From: an uncultured Ruminococcus sp.
Lineage (GTDB): Bacteria > Bacillota > Clostridia > Oscillospirales > Acutalibacteraceae
Assembly (NCBI GenBank): GCA_910585865.1
Contig: CAJUGO010000001.1
Location: 186,001-250,000, forward strand
DNA: 64,000 nt
Direction: 5' to 3'
Below, piece by piece: positions 33,169 to 42,763 of the stretch. The notes beneath the pieces were generated by a model. It made no database searches. It was not told the DNA's origin and worked only from the letters and a program-made list of their open reading frames with translations. The position numbers were made by a program, and so were the translations under genes. Every line of letters starts with the position of its first letter. Position 1 is the stretch's first letter.

Positions 33169-33861
33169 GAATTCTTTTATAAAACCGCTTATTGCTTCAA
33201 CTGTCTTTTTGCTTGCAAGTTCACAAAATTTCACGAAATCCATTCCCTTATTTTCATCGAGATCATCGGATATTGCCCTAATAATTCCGTACGAAATATT
33301 ATAGCTGTAACACACATGACCTATTGCCGCCCCCTCCATTTCACAGGCAAGGGCATCAAATTCTTTGTTGATTTTTACACGCTGTTTTCTTTCAGAAACA
33401 AACATATCGCCGCTTGCAATTGTTCCCTGTTCTACATTCGTACAGGGAAAATTTTTACATACATTAAAAAGAACATTAACAATATTTTTATCACATTCAA
33501 AATACATAATTTTTTTGTCAGGAAAAGAAACCTCACCCTGCTTGTCGCCCAATGCTGTTATGTTCATATCGTGCTCAACAGCTTTTGTTCCAACAACAAT
33601 ATCCCCTATGCTTACAAGGGGTGACAAGGCCCCGGCAACTCCGCTGTTTATAACAGCCTCAGGATTATACTTTTCAATTAATACTACCGCACACATTGCA
33701 GCATTAACCTTTCCCACACCACAAACAACAACGGCAATTTCCCTGCCGTAAATTGTACCCGTAGTAAATTTCATGCCGGCAATATCCTCAGTTGCCTTAT
33801 TTTCTGCAAGTGCGATTATTCCGTCGGCTTCAATCTGCATTGCACATATAATTCCAATCAT
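33166..33861 (-). CDS. mtnN: 5'-methylthioadenosine/S-adenosylhomocysteine nucleosidase
   Basis: Cleaves MTA and SAH to adenine and a thioribose, recycling SAM by-products and feeding AI-2 synthesis. The 231 residues carry IGIICAMQIEADGI, NSGVAGAL, MEGAAIGHVCY (ribose-binding ME) and the catalytic aspartate in IRAISDD. The start ATG at 33861 is 10 nt after AAAGGAG. Its stop codon TAG is the outermost triplet of the inverted-repeat element, so insertion may have reset the C-terminus slightly (ends ISGFIKEF). Confidence 0.94.
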   Translation of the reverse strand: MIGIICAMQIEADGIIALAENKATEDIAGMKFTTGTIYGREIAVVVCGVGKVNAAMCAVVLIEKYNPEAVINSGVAGALSPLVSIGDIVVGTKAVEHDMNITALGDKQGEVSFPDKKIMYFECDKNIVNVLFNVCKNFPCTNVEQGTIASGDMFVSERKQRVKINKEFDALACEMEGAAIGHVCYSYNISYGIIRAISDDLDENKGMDFVKFCELASKKTVEAISGFIKEF

Positions 33862-33939
33862 CTCATCTTATCTCCTTTGCTGTTGTCTAAAATAAAAAGC
33901 AACATAAAGTCGCACCTAATCTGGGCAAACTATTTGATA

Positions 33940-34665
33940 TTAAAAGTTATCTGTCTGATACATAATAATTGAGAGCGCCGCAAGCGGAGCGGTTTCCGCT
34001 CTTAAAATTCGCCTTCCCAGTGTTGCACGACAGCCGCCGCTGTTTACAATTAAATCAGCCTCACTCTGCTCAAATCCGCCTTCGCTGCCAATAAATATTC
34101 CTATAGATTCCGGCTTATCTGTCAGAATTTTTTTTACTGATTCTCCGCCCATCTCATAAAAGAAAATCGTTATGTCATTTTCCTTTGAAATTTCGGCGGC
34201 TTCCTTAAACAAAACACACGGACATACCTCGGGAATAACTCCGCGTCTGCTCTGCATTGCCGCCTGAAGAGCTATTTTTTGCCAGCGCTCCTGCTTTTTT
34301 GCAAGCGACTTTTTATCAGGACGCGAAACGCATCTCGCAGAAATCACCGGCACAATCCTGCTTACACCCAGCTCTGTACATTTCTGCACTATGTAATCCA
34401 TCTTGTCTCCCTTTGGCAAAGCCTGATAAAGTGTAACAAAAACATCAGGCTCTTGTCCGCAAGGTTTTTCGGATATAATATCAACCGTTACATCATCGCC
34501 TGATATAGATGCAATTTTACATTCACACTGTGTTTTATCAGGGGTTACAAGAGTAATCTCTTCGCCGATTTTCATGCGCAGTACTTTTGAAATATGCTTT
34601 GCATTTTCACCGGTAAAAGTATATTGATTTGTACAGATATTTTGCTCAGTAAAAAACCATGCCAT
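33940..34665 (-). CDS. rsmE: 16S rRNA (uracil1498-N3)-methyltransferase
   Basis: SPOUT-fold methyltransferase of 241 residues that modifies U1498 of 16S rRNA. The start at 34665 (MAWFFTEQNICTNQYTFTGE) follows AGAGGAT. Conserved C-terminal knot motifs are IGIFIGSEGGFEQSEADL and LGRRILRAETAPLAAL. It is divergent from the cinA-like gene. Confidence 0.94.
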   Translation of the reverse strand: MAWFFTEQNICTNQYTFTGENAKHISKVLRMKIGEEITLVTPDKTQCECKIASISGDDVTVDIISEKPCGQEPDVFVTLYQALPKGDKMDYIVQKCTELGVSRIVPVISARCVSRPDKKSLAKKQERWQKIALQAAMQSRRGVIPEVCPCVLFKEAAEISKENDITIFFYEMGGESVKKILTDKPESIGIFIGSEGGFEQSEADLIVNSGGCRATLGRRILRAETAPLAALSIIMYQTDNF

Positions 34666-34789
34666 AAATAATCCTCTTCTAATTGCATATTTTACTAATA
34701 ATATACCAAAAATCAAAAGTAATTGCAATAACAGCCGCCAGATGTTAAAATATCAATACTGCTATTATAAAACATCGGAGATGATTTTA

Positions 34790-35332
34790 ATGATTACACT
34801 AACAGATATTGATGTCATTCAGCTGCTCAGAAAAAATCAGCTTGACGCCGATACCTTGCAGGAAAAAGTTGTCGCAAAGCTTAAGGCAAAAGGAATAAAG
34901 CTTTCAACTGCCGAAAGCTGTACCGGAGGACTTATAAGTGAAAGAATCACAGCCGTAAGCGGCTCAAGCGAAGTGTTTGACTGCGGTATATGTTCATATT
35001 CAAATGACATAAAACATAAAGTTCTCGGTGTCTCTGAAGAAACACTTTCAATACTTGGTGCTGTATCAGCTGAAACTGCCATGCAGATGGCTGAAGGAGT
35101 AAGAAAGCTTGCAGATGCCGATTTGGCAGTAAGCACAACAGGCATAGCCGGTCCGACAGGAGGAACGCCGGAAAAACCTGTAGGTCTTGTATTTTGCGGT
35201 ATATGCACAAAAGACAAAAGTTACGCTATTAAACTGATGCTTGGTGGTAATATTAACAGGACAAATTCCAGGGGATATATAAGAAAACTAACTTCCGATG
35301 CAGTTTTGCTTACTATTTTGAGTATATTGTAG
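34790..35332 (+). CDS. CinA C-terminal domain protein (nicotinamide-nucleotide amidase type)
   Basis: A 180-residue protein made only of the CinA C-terminal (PncC) domain, after a short N-terminal helix. Motifs are STAESCTGGLISERIT and STTGIAGPTGGTPEKPVGLV. Stand-alone forms deamidate nicotinamide mononucleotide in NAD recycling; this activity is inferred. The start at 34790 follows GGAGATG; two earlier in-frame ATGs lack a ribosome site. Confidence 0.9.
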   Translation: MITLTDIDVIQLLRKNQLDADTLQEKVVAKLKAKGIKLSTAESCTGGLISERITAVSGSSEVFDCGICSYSNDIKHKVLGVSEETLSILGAVSAETAMQMAEGVRKLADADLAVSTTGIAGPTGGTPEKPVGLVFCGICTKDKSYAIKLMLGGNINRTNSRGYIRKLTSDAVLLTILSIL

Positions 35333-35358
35333 TATTGATGCAAATGTTTAAAAAAAAC

Positions 35359-35387
35359 TTGTAAAAATTTAGTTTATGTGATAGAAT
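35359..35387 (+). promoter_or_regulatory. sigma-A promoter of malQ-glgP
   Basis: TTGTAA (35359-35364) and TAGAAT (35382-35387) are separated by 17 bp. A small hairpin GGTATTT/AAATACC lies in the leader near 35414-35435. Confidence 0.5.
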
Positions 35388-35476
35388 TGTTTTGTTACTG
35401 TGGTGTTGTGGGGTATTTTTATGCCCAAATACCATAGCGTTAAAATTTAATATCCGTCAGAATGGAGTTGATTTTT

Positions 35477-36964
35477 ATGGCTAGAAGCGCAGGAGTCCTT
35501 CTTTCGATTACTTCGCTTCCATCCCCCTACGGAATAGGCACCATCGGCAAAGAAGCCCGCAACTTTGCGGATTTCCTGAAAAAGTCGGGTCAGACAATCT
35601 GGCAAATACTCCCCGTTGGTCCTACAAGCTACGGTGATTCACCGTATCAGTCTTTCTCGGTTTACGCAGGCAACCCTTATCTCATTGACCTTGATACCCT
35701 TTGTGACGAAGGTCTTGTTACAAAAGAGGAAATAACAAGCTTTGACTGGGGTTCAAACGCTTTAGAGGTTGACTATGAAAAAATCTACAACAGCCGTTTT
35801 GAGGTTTTAAAGATTGCTTACAATAACTTCAAAAAAGGCGACCAGAAAGCATTTACTTCATTTAAGCGCAAAAACAGTAAATGGTTAAAGAATTATGCGC
35901 TTTATATGGCTGTTAAGAAAAGTTTTGATATGATTTCCTGGACCGAATGGCCCGATGAAGAAATCAAAATGCATGAGGAAGCAGCAATAAAGCGTTATGA
36001 ACGCAAATTTAAAAATGAAATTGATTTCTGGAAGTTTATTCAGTTTAAATTTTATGAACAGTGGGAAGCTTTCCGCGCTTACGTAAACAGCCTTGGCATA
36101 CGCATTTTGGGTGATATGCCGATTTATGTTGCAATGGACAGCGCAGACACATGGGCAAACCCCGAGCTGTTCCAGCTTTATGACGACGGAGATCCTATAG
36201 CAGTTGCCGGATGTCCTCCCGATTACTTCTCAGAAACAGGTCAGTTATGGGGTAACCCGCTGTATGATTGGGAATACCTTGAGCAAACTGATTATGAATG
36301 GTGGTTTGAGCGTGTTAAAGCTGCCTCAAAGCTTTTTGACATCACTCGTATTGACCATTTCAGAGCTTTTGCAAGTTACTATTCAATTCCGTATCCTGCT
36401 GAAAACGCTGTTCACGGAGAATGGATTGAAGGTCCCCGTATTAAATTCTTTGAAATGATGGAAAATGAAATCGGCAAGATTGATATCGTTGCAGAGGATT
36501 TGGGAACGCTTACACCTGATGTAACCGAACTTATGAATCAGACAGGCTACCCCGGAATGAAAGTCTTGGAATTTGCATTTGACAGCGGAGAGGAAAATGA
36601 CTATCTCCCCCATAAATATACGGAAAACTGTGTTGTTTACACAGGCACTCATGATAACGACACCCTGATAGGCTGGCTTGAAACAGCAAAGCCCGAGGAT
36701 ATAAACTTTGCAAGAAACTACTGCAATATGCCTGAGGATGAACCGTTTAACTGGGGGCTTATCCGTACGGCTTACGAAAGCAAGGCTGATATGGCAATTA
36801 TACCCATGCAGGATATTCTGGGTCTGGGCACAGAGGCAAGAATGAATATTCCGTCAACTTTAGGCGGCAACTGGGTATGGCGTCTTGACAGCGAAGCTCT
36901 AACAGATGAGCTTGCAGATAAATTAAAAACTATGTCTGAAAATAGCGGACGACTGGAGGATTAA
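35477..36964 (+). CDS. malQ: 4-alpha-glucanotransferase (amylomaltase)
   Basis: GH77 enzyme of 495 residues that transfers maltodextrin chains. It starts MARSAGVLLSITSLPSPYGIG at 35477, after GGAGTTG. Active-site regions are ITRIDHFRAFASYY (nucleophile Asp), IVAEDLGTLTPDV (acid/base Glu) and YTGTHDNDTLIGW. It works with the phosphorylase encoded 3 nt downstream to break down glycogen or imported dextrins. Confidence 0.96.
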   Translation: MARSAGVLLSITSLPSPYGIGTIGKEARNFADFLKKSGQTIWQILPVGPTSYGDSPYQSFSVYAGNPYLIDLDTLCDEGLVTKEEITSFDWGSNALEVDYEKIYNSRFEVLKIAYNNFKKGDQKAFTSFKRKNSKWLKNYALYMAVKKSFDMISWTEWPDEEIKMHEEAAIKRYERKFKNEIDFWKFIQFKFYEQWEAFRAYVNSLGIRILGDMPIYVAMDSADTWANPELFQLYDDGDPIAVAGCPPDYFSETGQLWGNPLYDWEYLEQTDYEWWFERVKAASKLFDITRIDHFRAFASYYSIPYPAENAVHGEWIEGPRIKFFEMMENEIGKIDIVAEDLGTLTPDVTELMNQTGYPGMKVLEFAFDSGEENDYLPHKYTENCVVYTGTHDNDTLIGWLETAKPEDINFARNYCNMPEDEPFNWGLIRTAYESKADMAIIPMQDILGLGTEARMNIPSTLGGNWVWRLDSEALTDELADKLKTMSENSGRLED

Positions 36965-36967
36965 ATA

Positions 36968-39334
36968 ATGGGTAATATAATGGAAAAGCTTGAACTCACA
37001 GCTAAATCAATGTACTGCAAAAAGGTTGAAGAGCTCACTCCTTCCGAACTTCATCTTTCTCTTGGTAAGGCTGTAATGGGCGAAATCGCTGACAAATGGG
37101 CAGCAAGCAAAGCTAAGCATAACAGCGAACGCAGAGCTTACTACTTTTCGGCTGAGTTCCTAATGGGCAGAATGATGTACAACAACCTTTACTGTCTCAA
37201 CATTCTTGAGGATGTTAAGAAAATGCTCAAGAAAAAAGGCGTTGACATCAATGTATTTGAGGAAATCGACGACGCAGCTCTGGGCAACGGCGGTCTTGGC
37301 CGTCTTGCAGCTTGCTATCTTGACAGTGCTGCAACCCAGGAGGTTCCACTTGACGGTTACGGCATCCGTTATAAATACGGTCTCTTTAAACAGCTTATAG
37401 AAGACGGCTATCAGGTTGAGGTTGCCGACAACTGGCAGAAATTTGAAGATCCATGGTGCATTCGTTGCGAAGATGAAGCTGTAACTGTTTCATTCAAAGA
37501 TCAGACTGTAAAGGCCGTTCCTTATGATATGGCAGTTATTGGATGCAAAACAGACAACATTAACACACTTCGCCTTTGGCAGGCAGAAGCTGTTGATGAT
37601 TTTGATTTTACTGCATTTAATAATACAGAATATGACAAGGCTGTTAAGGAAAAGAACGATGCTGAAAACATCTCAAAAGTTCTTTATCCAAACGACAATC
37701 AGTATGAAGGCAAAGTTCTCAGACTAAAGCAGCAGTATTTCTTCTGCTCTGCTTCACTTCAGGATATCATGCGCCGCTACAAAGCTAAACACGGCAATGA
37801 TTTCAGCTTCTTTGCTAAAGAAAACGCTATTCAGCTTAATGATACACACCCTGTATCATGTGTTCCCGAACTTGTAAGACTTATTATGGCTGAGGGACTC
37901 AATTTTGACGAGGCATTTGAAATAGCAAGAAAAACCTGCGCATATACTAACCACACTGTACTCGGCGAGGCTCTTGAAAAATGGCCTGCTGATCTCATGA
38001 CACAGGTTATTCCTGAAATTTATCACATTATCTGCCTTATTGCAAACAAGTGTCAGGAAGAGCTTACCGCAAAAGGCATTAGCGAAGATATGAAAGCTAA
38101 AATGCGTATTATTGACGGCAATGTTGTTCATATGGCAAGACTTGCAACATATGCAGGAACTTATGTAAACGGTGTTGCCAAGCTCCACACGGAAATTCTT
38201 AAGGATGATGTTCTTAAAGAGTGGTATCAGGTATATCCGGAAAGATTCCAGAACAAGACAAACGGCATTACTCAGCGCCGCTGGCTTGGTCTGTGCAACC
38301 CTGAGCTTTCTGCTCTTATTACAGAAAAGGTTGGCTCTGACGCTTGGCTTACAGACCTCTCTCTTCTTTCAAAGTTAAATGATTGCATGGATTCAAGAAC
38401 AATTACAAAGTTCAACAACATCAAGAAGAAAAAGAAAGTTCAGCTTGCCGAATATATTAAGAAGATGGATGGCTATGACATTAACCCTGATTCAATCTAT
38501 GATGTTCAGGTTAAGCGCCTTCACGAATACAAGAGACAGCTTTTGAACGCTTTCTCCATTATGACAATCTACTTCAGATTAAAAGACAAGAAGCTCACAA
38601 ACTGGACTCCTACAACATTTATTTTCGGTGCAAAGGCTGCTCCCGGTTATGCAAGAGCTAAGGCAATCATTAAGTACATCAACGAGATTGCTGATCTTGT
38701 AAACAACGATCCCGATACAAAGGATCTTCTTCAGGTTTACTTTATATCAAACTATAATGTATCCTATGCAGAAAAGATTGTTGTTGCTGCTGATATTTCT
38801 GAACAGACTTCAACAGCAGGTCTTGAAGCTTCAGGTACAGGTAACATGAAATTTATGCTCAACGGTGCAGTTACTCTCGGCACATATGACGGTGCAAATA
38901 TCGAAATTGCAGAGTGTGCAGGCGAAGAAAACGAATATATCTTCGGTGCAAGAGTTGAGGATATTGAAAGACTTAAGGCAGAAGGATATAATCCTAAGGC
39001 TCTTTATGATGCTAATCCTGAAATTAAAAGAGTTATTGATACTCTTATTGACGGTACTTTTGATGACGACGGCGCACAGGGCGAAGGCAGCTTCAGAGAA
39101 CTTCATGACGCACTTCTTAAGGGCACATCATGGCAGGTTGCTGACCATTACTTCCTTATCTATGACCTTCCTCTCTACGTTGACGCAAAAATCAAGGCAA
39201 ATGCAGACTATGCTAACCGCAAAGAATTTGGCAAAAAGTGCCTCATGAATGTTGCTAACGCAGGAAAATTCTCTTCTGACCGTGCTATTGTTGAGTACGC
39301 TAAGGAAATCTGGCACACAAGCTACAAAAAGTAA
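36968..39334 (+). CDS. glgP: Glycogen/starch/alpha-glucan phosphorylase
   Basis: PLP enzyme of 788 residues that releases glucose-1-phosphate from alpha-1,4-glucans. The PLP lysine is in EASGTGNMKFMLNGA. Other landmarks are RRAYYFSAEFLMGR, ALGNGGLGRLAACYLDS and DVQVKRLHEYKRQLLN. The start at 36968 follows TGGAGGATTAAATA at the end of malQ, so the two form an operon. It is slightly shorter than E. coli GlgP (about 815). Codon use suggests high expression. A strong terminator follows. Confidence 0.96.
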   Translation: MGNIMEKLELTAKSMYCKKVEELTPSELHLSLGKAVMGEIADKWAASKAKHNSERRAYYFSAEFLMGRMMYNNLYCLNILEDVKKMLKKKGVDINVFEEIDDAALGNGGLGRLAACYLDSAATQEVPLDGYGIRYKYGLFKQLIEDGYQVEVADNWQKFEDPWCIRCEDEAVTVSFKDQTVKAVPYDMAVIGCKTDNINTLRLWQAEAVDDFDFTAFNNTEYDKAVKEKNDAENISKVLYPNDNQYEGKVLRLKQQYFFCSASLQDIMRRYKAKHGNDFSFFAKENAIQLNDTHPVSCVPELVRLIMAEGLNFDEAFEIARKTCAYTNHTVLGEALEKWPADLMTQVIPEIYHIICLIANKCQEELTAKGISEDMKAKMRIIDGNVVHMARLATYAGTYVNGVAKLHTEILKDDVLKEWYQVYPERFQNKTNGITQRRWLGLCNPELSALITEKVGSDAWLTDLSLLSKLNDCMDSRTITKFNNIKKKKKVQLAEYIKKMDGYDINPDSIYDVQVKRLHEYKRQLLNAFSIMTIYFRLKDKKLTNWTPTTFIFGAKAAPGYARAKAIIKYINEIADLVNNDPDTKDLLQVYFISNYNVSYAEKIVVAADISEQTSTAGLEASGTGNMKFMLNGAVTLGTYDGANIEIAECAGEENEYIFGARVEDIERLKAEGYNPKALYDANPEIKRVIDTLIDGTFDDDGAQGEGSFRELHDALLKGTSWQVADHYFLIYDLPLYVDAKIKANADYANRKEFGKKCLMNVANAGKFSSDRAIVEYAKEIWHTSYKK

Positions 39335-39353
39335 TTATTATCTACCAAAATTT

Positions 39354-39393
39354 AAAGGGTATGACTTAATCGAATTAAGTCATACCCTTTTTG
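39354..39393. terminator. Terminator of malQ-glgP
   Basis: A 17-bp perfect stem (AAAGGGTATGACTTAAT and its complement) closed by a CG dinucleotide and followed by a T-run. It also serves the convergent DUF3021 gene. Confidence 0.92.
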
Positions 39394-39828
39394 TTATTTA
39401 TCACATTCTATACTTTGAATCTTCTGATTCATTTTATTGGCTTCTTTTTTATAATAAAAATAAAAACCCAAATAAACTATAAAAGAAATAATAATCATTA
39501 ACACAAAAGAAATTGCCATTGTAATAAAGCCTTGATTTATCGGAATCCAGCCTGCTATAAGAGAAATTGGAATATATATCGCAAAAGCAATCCCCAAGTG
39601 AATAAATATCTTTATCGGCTGAGATAACCTTTCACTGTCATAAACAACCGTCGGCACGGAAAAGCCAAGTCCGACAACAGCAGAACAAATCACATAATTT
39701 ATAAACTCCTGTTGGGAAATTGTACTGAGAAACTTGGGATTGATTATAACTCCTACAAATAAAATCATGGTTAAAACCGTAAAACCCCAGCTTATTCCAA
39801 TTGCAATTTTGCTAATTATTTTTCTCAT
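39394..39828 (-). CDS. DUF3021 family membrane protein
   Basis: A 144-residue protein with four membrane segments (KIAIGISWGFTVLTMILFVG; the last ends in a charged tail). The start ATG at 39828 follows AAGGAG. DUF3021 genes typically sit next to a LytTR regulator, as here, where it follows 12 bp after that gene's stop codon. The regulator probably controls this protein or is controlled by it. The function is otherwise unknown. Confidence 0.82.
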   Translation of the reverse strand: MRKIISKIAIGISWGFTVLTMILFVGVIINPKFLSTISQQEFINYVICSAVVGLGFSVPTVVYDSERLSQPIKIFIHLGIAFAIYIPISLIAGWIPINQGFITMAISFVLMIIISFIVYLGFYFYYKKEANKMNQKIQSIECDK

Positions 39829-39840
39829 AAAAAACACTCC

Positions 39841-40272
39841 TTATAAACCTAAATATTTTTTAAAATCAGGAAGGTATTTTCGTGAAATGCAGTCCTTGCT
39901 GCCGTTTTTCAGCACTATGCACATCATGCCGAAACTCGGCTCTACACAATAAATTTGCCTGAGATTTATTATCGTTGACTTGGAGATTCTCATAAAATTT
40001 TTGCCAAGCTCTTTTTCAAGCTGATACAAACGTTTTGAAGATTTGTATCTCTTCTTCTCGCAGTAGACTACAGTATGATCATTTTCAACACGTACCATAA
40101 AAATCTCCTCCGGCTGCAAAACCGTTATGCGCTCATTATCGGATACCGTAATATATGGATTTTCCTTTTCAAAAAATGAAATAGCATTTTTAACATCCTC
40201 TGTTACCGATGATGCATATATAACAGCATACGGCTCAGATATTTCCGATGAAATTTTTAATTCTACCCTCAA
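39841..40272 (-). CDS. LytTR family DNA-binding regulator
   Basis: A 143-residue protein lacking a receiver domain. The C-terminal LytTR domain (about 45-140) shows VENDHTVVYCEKKRYKSSKR and NFMRISKSTIINLRQI. The start is a TTG at 40272 with AAAGGAG 9 nt upstream. It forms a two-gene unit with the DUF3021 gene, a combination frequent in Firmicutes and thought to be a membrane-linked regulatory pair. Confidence 0.86.
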   Translation of the reverse strand: MRVELKISSEISEPYAVIYASSVTEDVKNAISFFEKENPYITVSDNERITVLQPEEIFMVRVENDHTVVYCEKKRYKSSKRLYQLEKELGKNFMRISKSTIINLRQIYCVEPSFGMMCIVLKNGSKDCISRKYLPDFKKYLGL

Positions 40273-40754
40273 GTAAATCGACTCCTTTCATTTATTCTGT
40301 AAGCATATTATATATATTAACAAAGCATTTGTCATTATATTGGGGGTAAGTGGAACAATATAAGCGGCAAAATACAGAAATAACGCCCCTAAATGATGCA
40401 AAGCTATACAGATTTTACAACTGTCTTGCCGGATTACAAGTTGCGGAATTATTTATATTAACATAATCTAAAGTTAAATCTATGGCATTGTGTTCAGTCC
40501 CGGCATACAGTTAAACATTATAAAAAATCAATTTCCCTGCCAAATTCATACAAACAAAAAAGACTATATCAAAACAAATAAAGCTTTGATACAGTCTGCT
40601 TTGTCAGCAATACTCAACACCAGCAAAAAAATGATAATACTAATGCAAAAGCAAATTGTAAATTTTACAGGTTTACAATTCAGCATTTCAGAAAATCAAA
40701 GTTTCATGCCGTGTTAAATACTTTTTAGTTATACTCAAGTGTTTTAAAATATTA
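40273..40754. other. 480-bp intergenic region
   Basis: Between the LytTR gene and the acyl-CoA synthetase gene, both leftward. It contains the terminator at 40561-40597. The rest is AT-rich without a supported ORF, promoter or tRNA that I could recognise. Confidence 0.5.
40554..40597 (-). terminator. Terminator downstream of the acyl-CoA synthetase gene
   Basis: Leftward, AGACTGTATCAAAG pairs with TTTTGATATAGTCT, followed by TTTTTTG. It lies about 155 nt beyond the synthetase stop codon. Confidence 0.75.
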
Positions 40755-42395
40755 TTATGATTCCTTTTTTAGCTCTGTACGCTTAATTTTTCCGCTGACG
40801 GTCTTGGGAAATTCGTCAACAATTTCAAGAATCTGAATCCATTTATAACTTGCCATGCGTTTGTTACAAAAAGTCTTTATCTTATTTTCCAAATCTTTGT
40901 CATGCGGTGTGCCGTCTGTCATTTTTACAATAGCCTTTATAGCCTGTCCTCTGTCATCATCAGGAACTCCGATTACTGCACATTCAAGCACATTTGGGTA
41001 CTGCATTATAACATTTTCAACTTCAAACGGGCCCACACGAAAACCTCTTGTTTTAATAAGATCATCGGCTCTTCCAACGTACCAGAAGTAACCGTCCTTA
41101 TCCCTGTATGCAGTGTCTCCTGTGTGATAAACACCGTTTGTCCATACCTTTTCATAGAGCTTTGCATTATTATAGTAGGAAATAAAAATACCATGCTGCG
41201 GTTTATCTTTGGGCGGATAAACTACAATTTCGCCTACCTCATCTGTACCGAGTTCTTTTCCGCTTTCATCAACAATATGAACATCATACAGCGGAGTTGG
41301 TTTGCCCATAGATCCGGGTTTTGCAACAGTATTCTTAAGGTTTGCAAGCATAAGCACAGATTCAGTCTGACCAAAACCCTCCATAAGATGAATCCCTGTC
41401 TGCTCATATACCTTGTCAAACACTTCATTATTAAGAGCTTCGCCTGCCGTTGTAAGATGTACAAGTGAACTTAAATTATATTTATTCAATCCTTTTTTGA
41501 CAAAATATCTGTAAACAGTCGGCGGTGCACAGAATGTAGTTACCTTGTATTCTTCCATAATACGCAGCAGCTTACCCGGAGAAAATTTATCGAAATCATA
41601 AACCATTACACCTGAACCGCAAAGCCACTGACCGTAAATTTTTCCCCATGAGGCTTTTGCCCAACCTGTTTCGGCAACTGTAAGATGAAGTCCTCCCTCC
41701 TGTACACACTGCCAGTATTTTGCAGTAATAATATGCGCAAGAGTGTATATATGATTATGTTCAACTGCCTTGGGGTAGCCTGTTGTTCCTGATGTAAAAT
41801 AAATCATTGCCGGTTCCGCAGCCTTAGTATCAACTCTGTCGAATACATCGCTTGCCTCTTCCACTTCCGCTGTAAAATCAACTGCCCCAAAAACATATCG
41901 GCGCGGAACAAAAACGGTATTTAATGTATTCGCCTGAGAGGCTACTGCAAGTACATCCTCCGCTGTATTTCCGTCAGGAGTACATATGGCAGCATTTATG
42001 TTAGCAGTATTAACTCTGTATGCAATATCACTTTGTGTAAGAAGATTTGTTGCAGGAATCATAATGGCACCAAGCTTATGAAGTGCAGGCGCTACATACC
42101 AGTATTCGTAATTTCTTTTCAAGATAACAAGTACTTTATCTCCCTTTTTTATACCGTACTTTTTAAACACATTCGCGGCTTTATTGCTTAGTCTGCCAAT
42201 ATCAGAAAACGTAAATGTTTTTTTATCCCGGTTTTCGTTTGTCCATGCTATTGCCCTTTCATCAGGCGCAAGCTCTGCAAGTTTGTCAACTACATCGTAA
42301 CCAAAATTATAGTTATCGGCAAAATCAAGTTCAAAATCAACAAGTCTTCCGTTCTCGTCAAGTATTTCCTTGCAAAAGTTTTTATATAACTGCAT
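40755..42395 (-). CDS. AMP-forming acyl-CoA synthetase (acetyl-CoA synthetase-like)
   Basis: A 546-residue adenylate-forming enzyme. It has the P-loop-like MIYFTSGTTGYPKAVEH, EGFGQTE (A5), YHTGDTAYRDKDGYFWYVGR (A7-A8) and the catalytic lysine in KTVSGKIKRTEL. The length and the N-terminal FDFADNYNFGYDVVD-like block resemble medium-chain acyl-CoA synthetases of the ACSM type rather than acetyl-CoA synthetase proper. The substrate is not certain. The ATG at 42395 follows AAAGGATGG. It is a single-gene unit. Confidence 0.88.
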   Translation of the reverse strand: MQLYKNFCKEILDENGRLVDFELDFADNYNFGYDVVDKLAELAPDERAIAWTNENRDKKTFTFSDIGRLSNKAANVFKKYGIKKGDKVLVILKRNYEYWYVAPALHKLGAIMIPATNLLTQSDIAYRVNTANINAAICTPDGNTAEDVLAVASQANTLNTVFVPRRYVFGAVDFTAEVEEASDVFDRVDTKAAEPAMIYFTSGTTGYPKAVEHNHIYTLAHIITAKYWQCVQEGGLHLTVAETGWAKASWGKIYGQWLCGSGVMVYDFDKFSPGKLLRIMEEYKVTTFCAPPTVYRYFVKKGLNKYNLSSLVHLTTAGEALNNEVFDKVYEQTGIHLMEGFGQTESVLMLANLKNTVAKPGSMGKPTPLYDVHIVDESGKELGTDEVGEIVVYPPKDKPQHGIFISYYNNAKLYEKVWTNGVYHTGDTAYRDKDGYFWYVGRADDLIKTRGFRVGPFEVENVIMQYPNVLECAVIGVPDDDRGQAIKAIVKMTDGTPHDKDLENKIKTFCNKRMASYKWIQILEIVDEFPKTVSGKIKRTELKKES

Positions 42396-42527
42396 TTTAT
42401 GCCATCCTTTTATTTTTAATTATTTCTAAATTATATTGTATAACAATATACCTTTGTTGCACAACCCTATAAATTATGAAAAAACAAATGGAAATTAATA
42501 CAATTATTCACGGCGGGCATATATCAA

Positions 42528-42578
42528 TCCATTTATGGATTAACAGCACGTTTTTAATTCATTTTTGGATTAAAAGCA
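42528..42578. repeat. Two imperfect 21-bp direct repeats with 30-bp period
   Basis: TCCATTTATGGATTAACAGCA (split here: TCCATTTATG-GATTAACAGCA) at 42528-42548 and TTCATTTTTG-GATTAAAAGCA at 42558-42578 match at 18 of 21 positions. The 30-bp period is close to three helical turns, which would suit tandem protein binding. Confidence 0.4.
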
Positions 42579-42665
42579 TTTAATTAAAATTCATAACAAT
42601 ATAAAAATACAAAAGCCGCCGTTCGCATAGCTGTAAAATAATAACAGCATAATTTTGTTTTTTTC

Positions 42666-42694
42666 TTGCAATAAAGCTGATATGATATTATAAT
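42666..42694 (+). promoter_or_regulatory. sigma-A promoter of yjbQ-ddl-murF
   Basis: TTGCAA (42666-42671) and TATAAT (42689-42694) are separated by 17 bp. Confidence 0.65.
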
Positions 42695-42763
42695 AAATAA
42701 TAAAATGTTTTACAAAAATACAAACCCGACAATAATCAGTTTATGTTTAAATAAGGTGATAAG

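Larger units (their letters stand above)
42396..42763. other. Intergenic region with a short direct repeat and a promoter
   Basis: Divergent gap of 368 bp. It holds two 21-bp direct repeats (42528 and 42558) and the promoter at 42666-42694. No ORF is supported. Confidence 0.5.

Noticed and set aside
40490..40717. 75-codon rightward frame in the gap before the acyl-CoA synthetase gene
   Set aside because: It runs across a leftward terminator hairpin and has no ribosome site or recognisable protein features.
40902..41468. 188-codon rightward frame within the acyl-CoA synthetase gene
   Set aside because: It is antisense to a full-length enzyme with all motifs; composition is unlike protein and no start signals are present.
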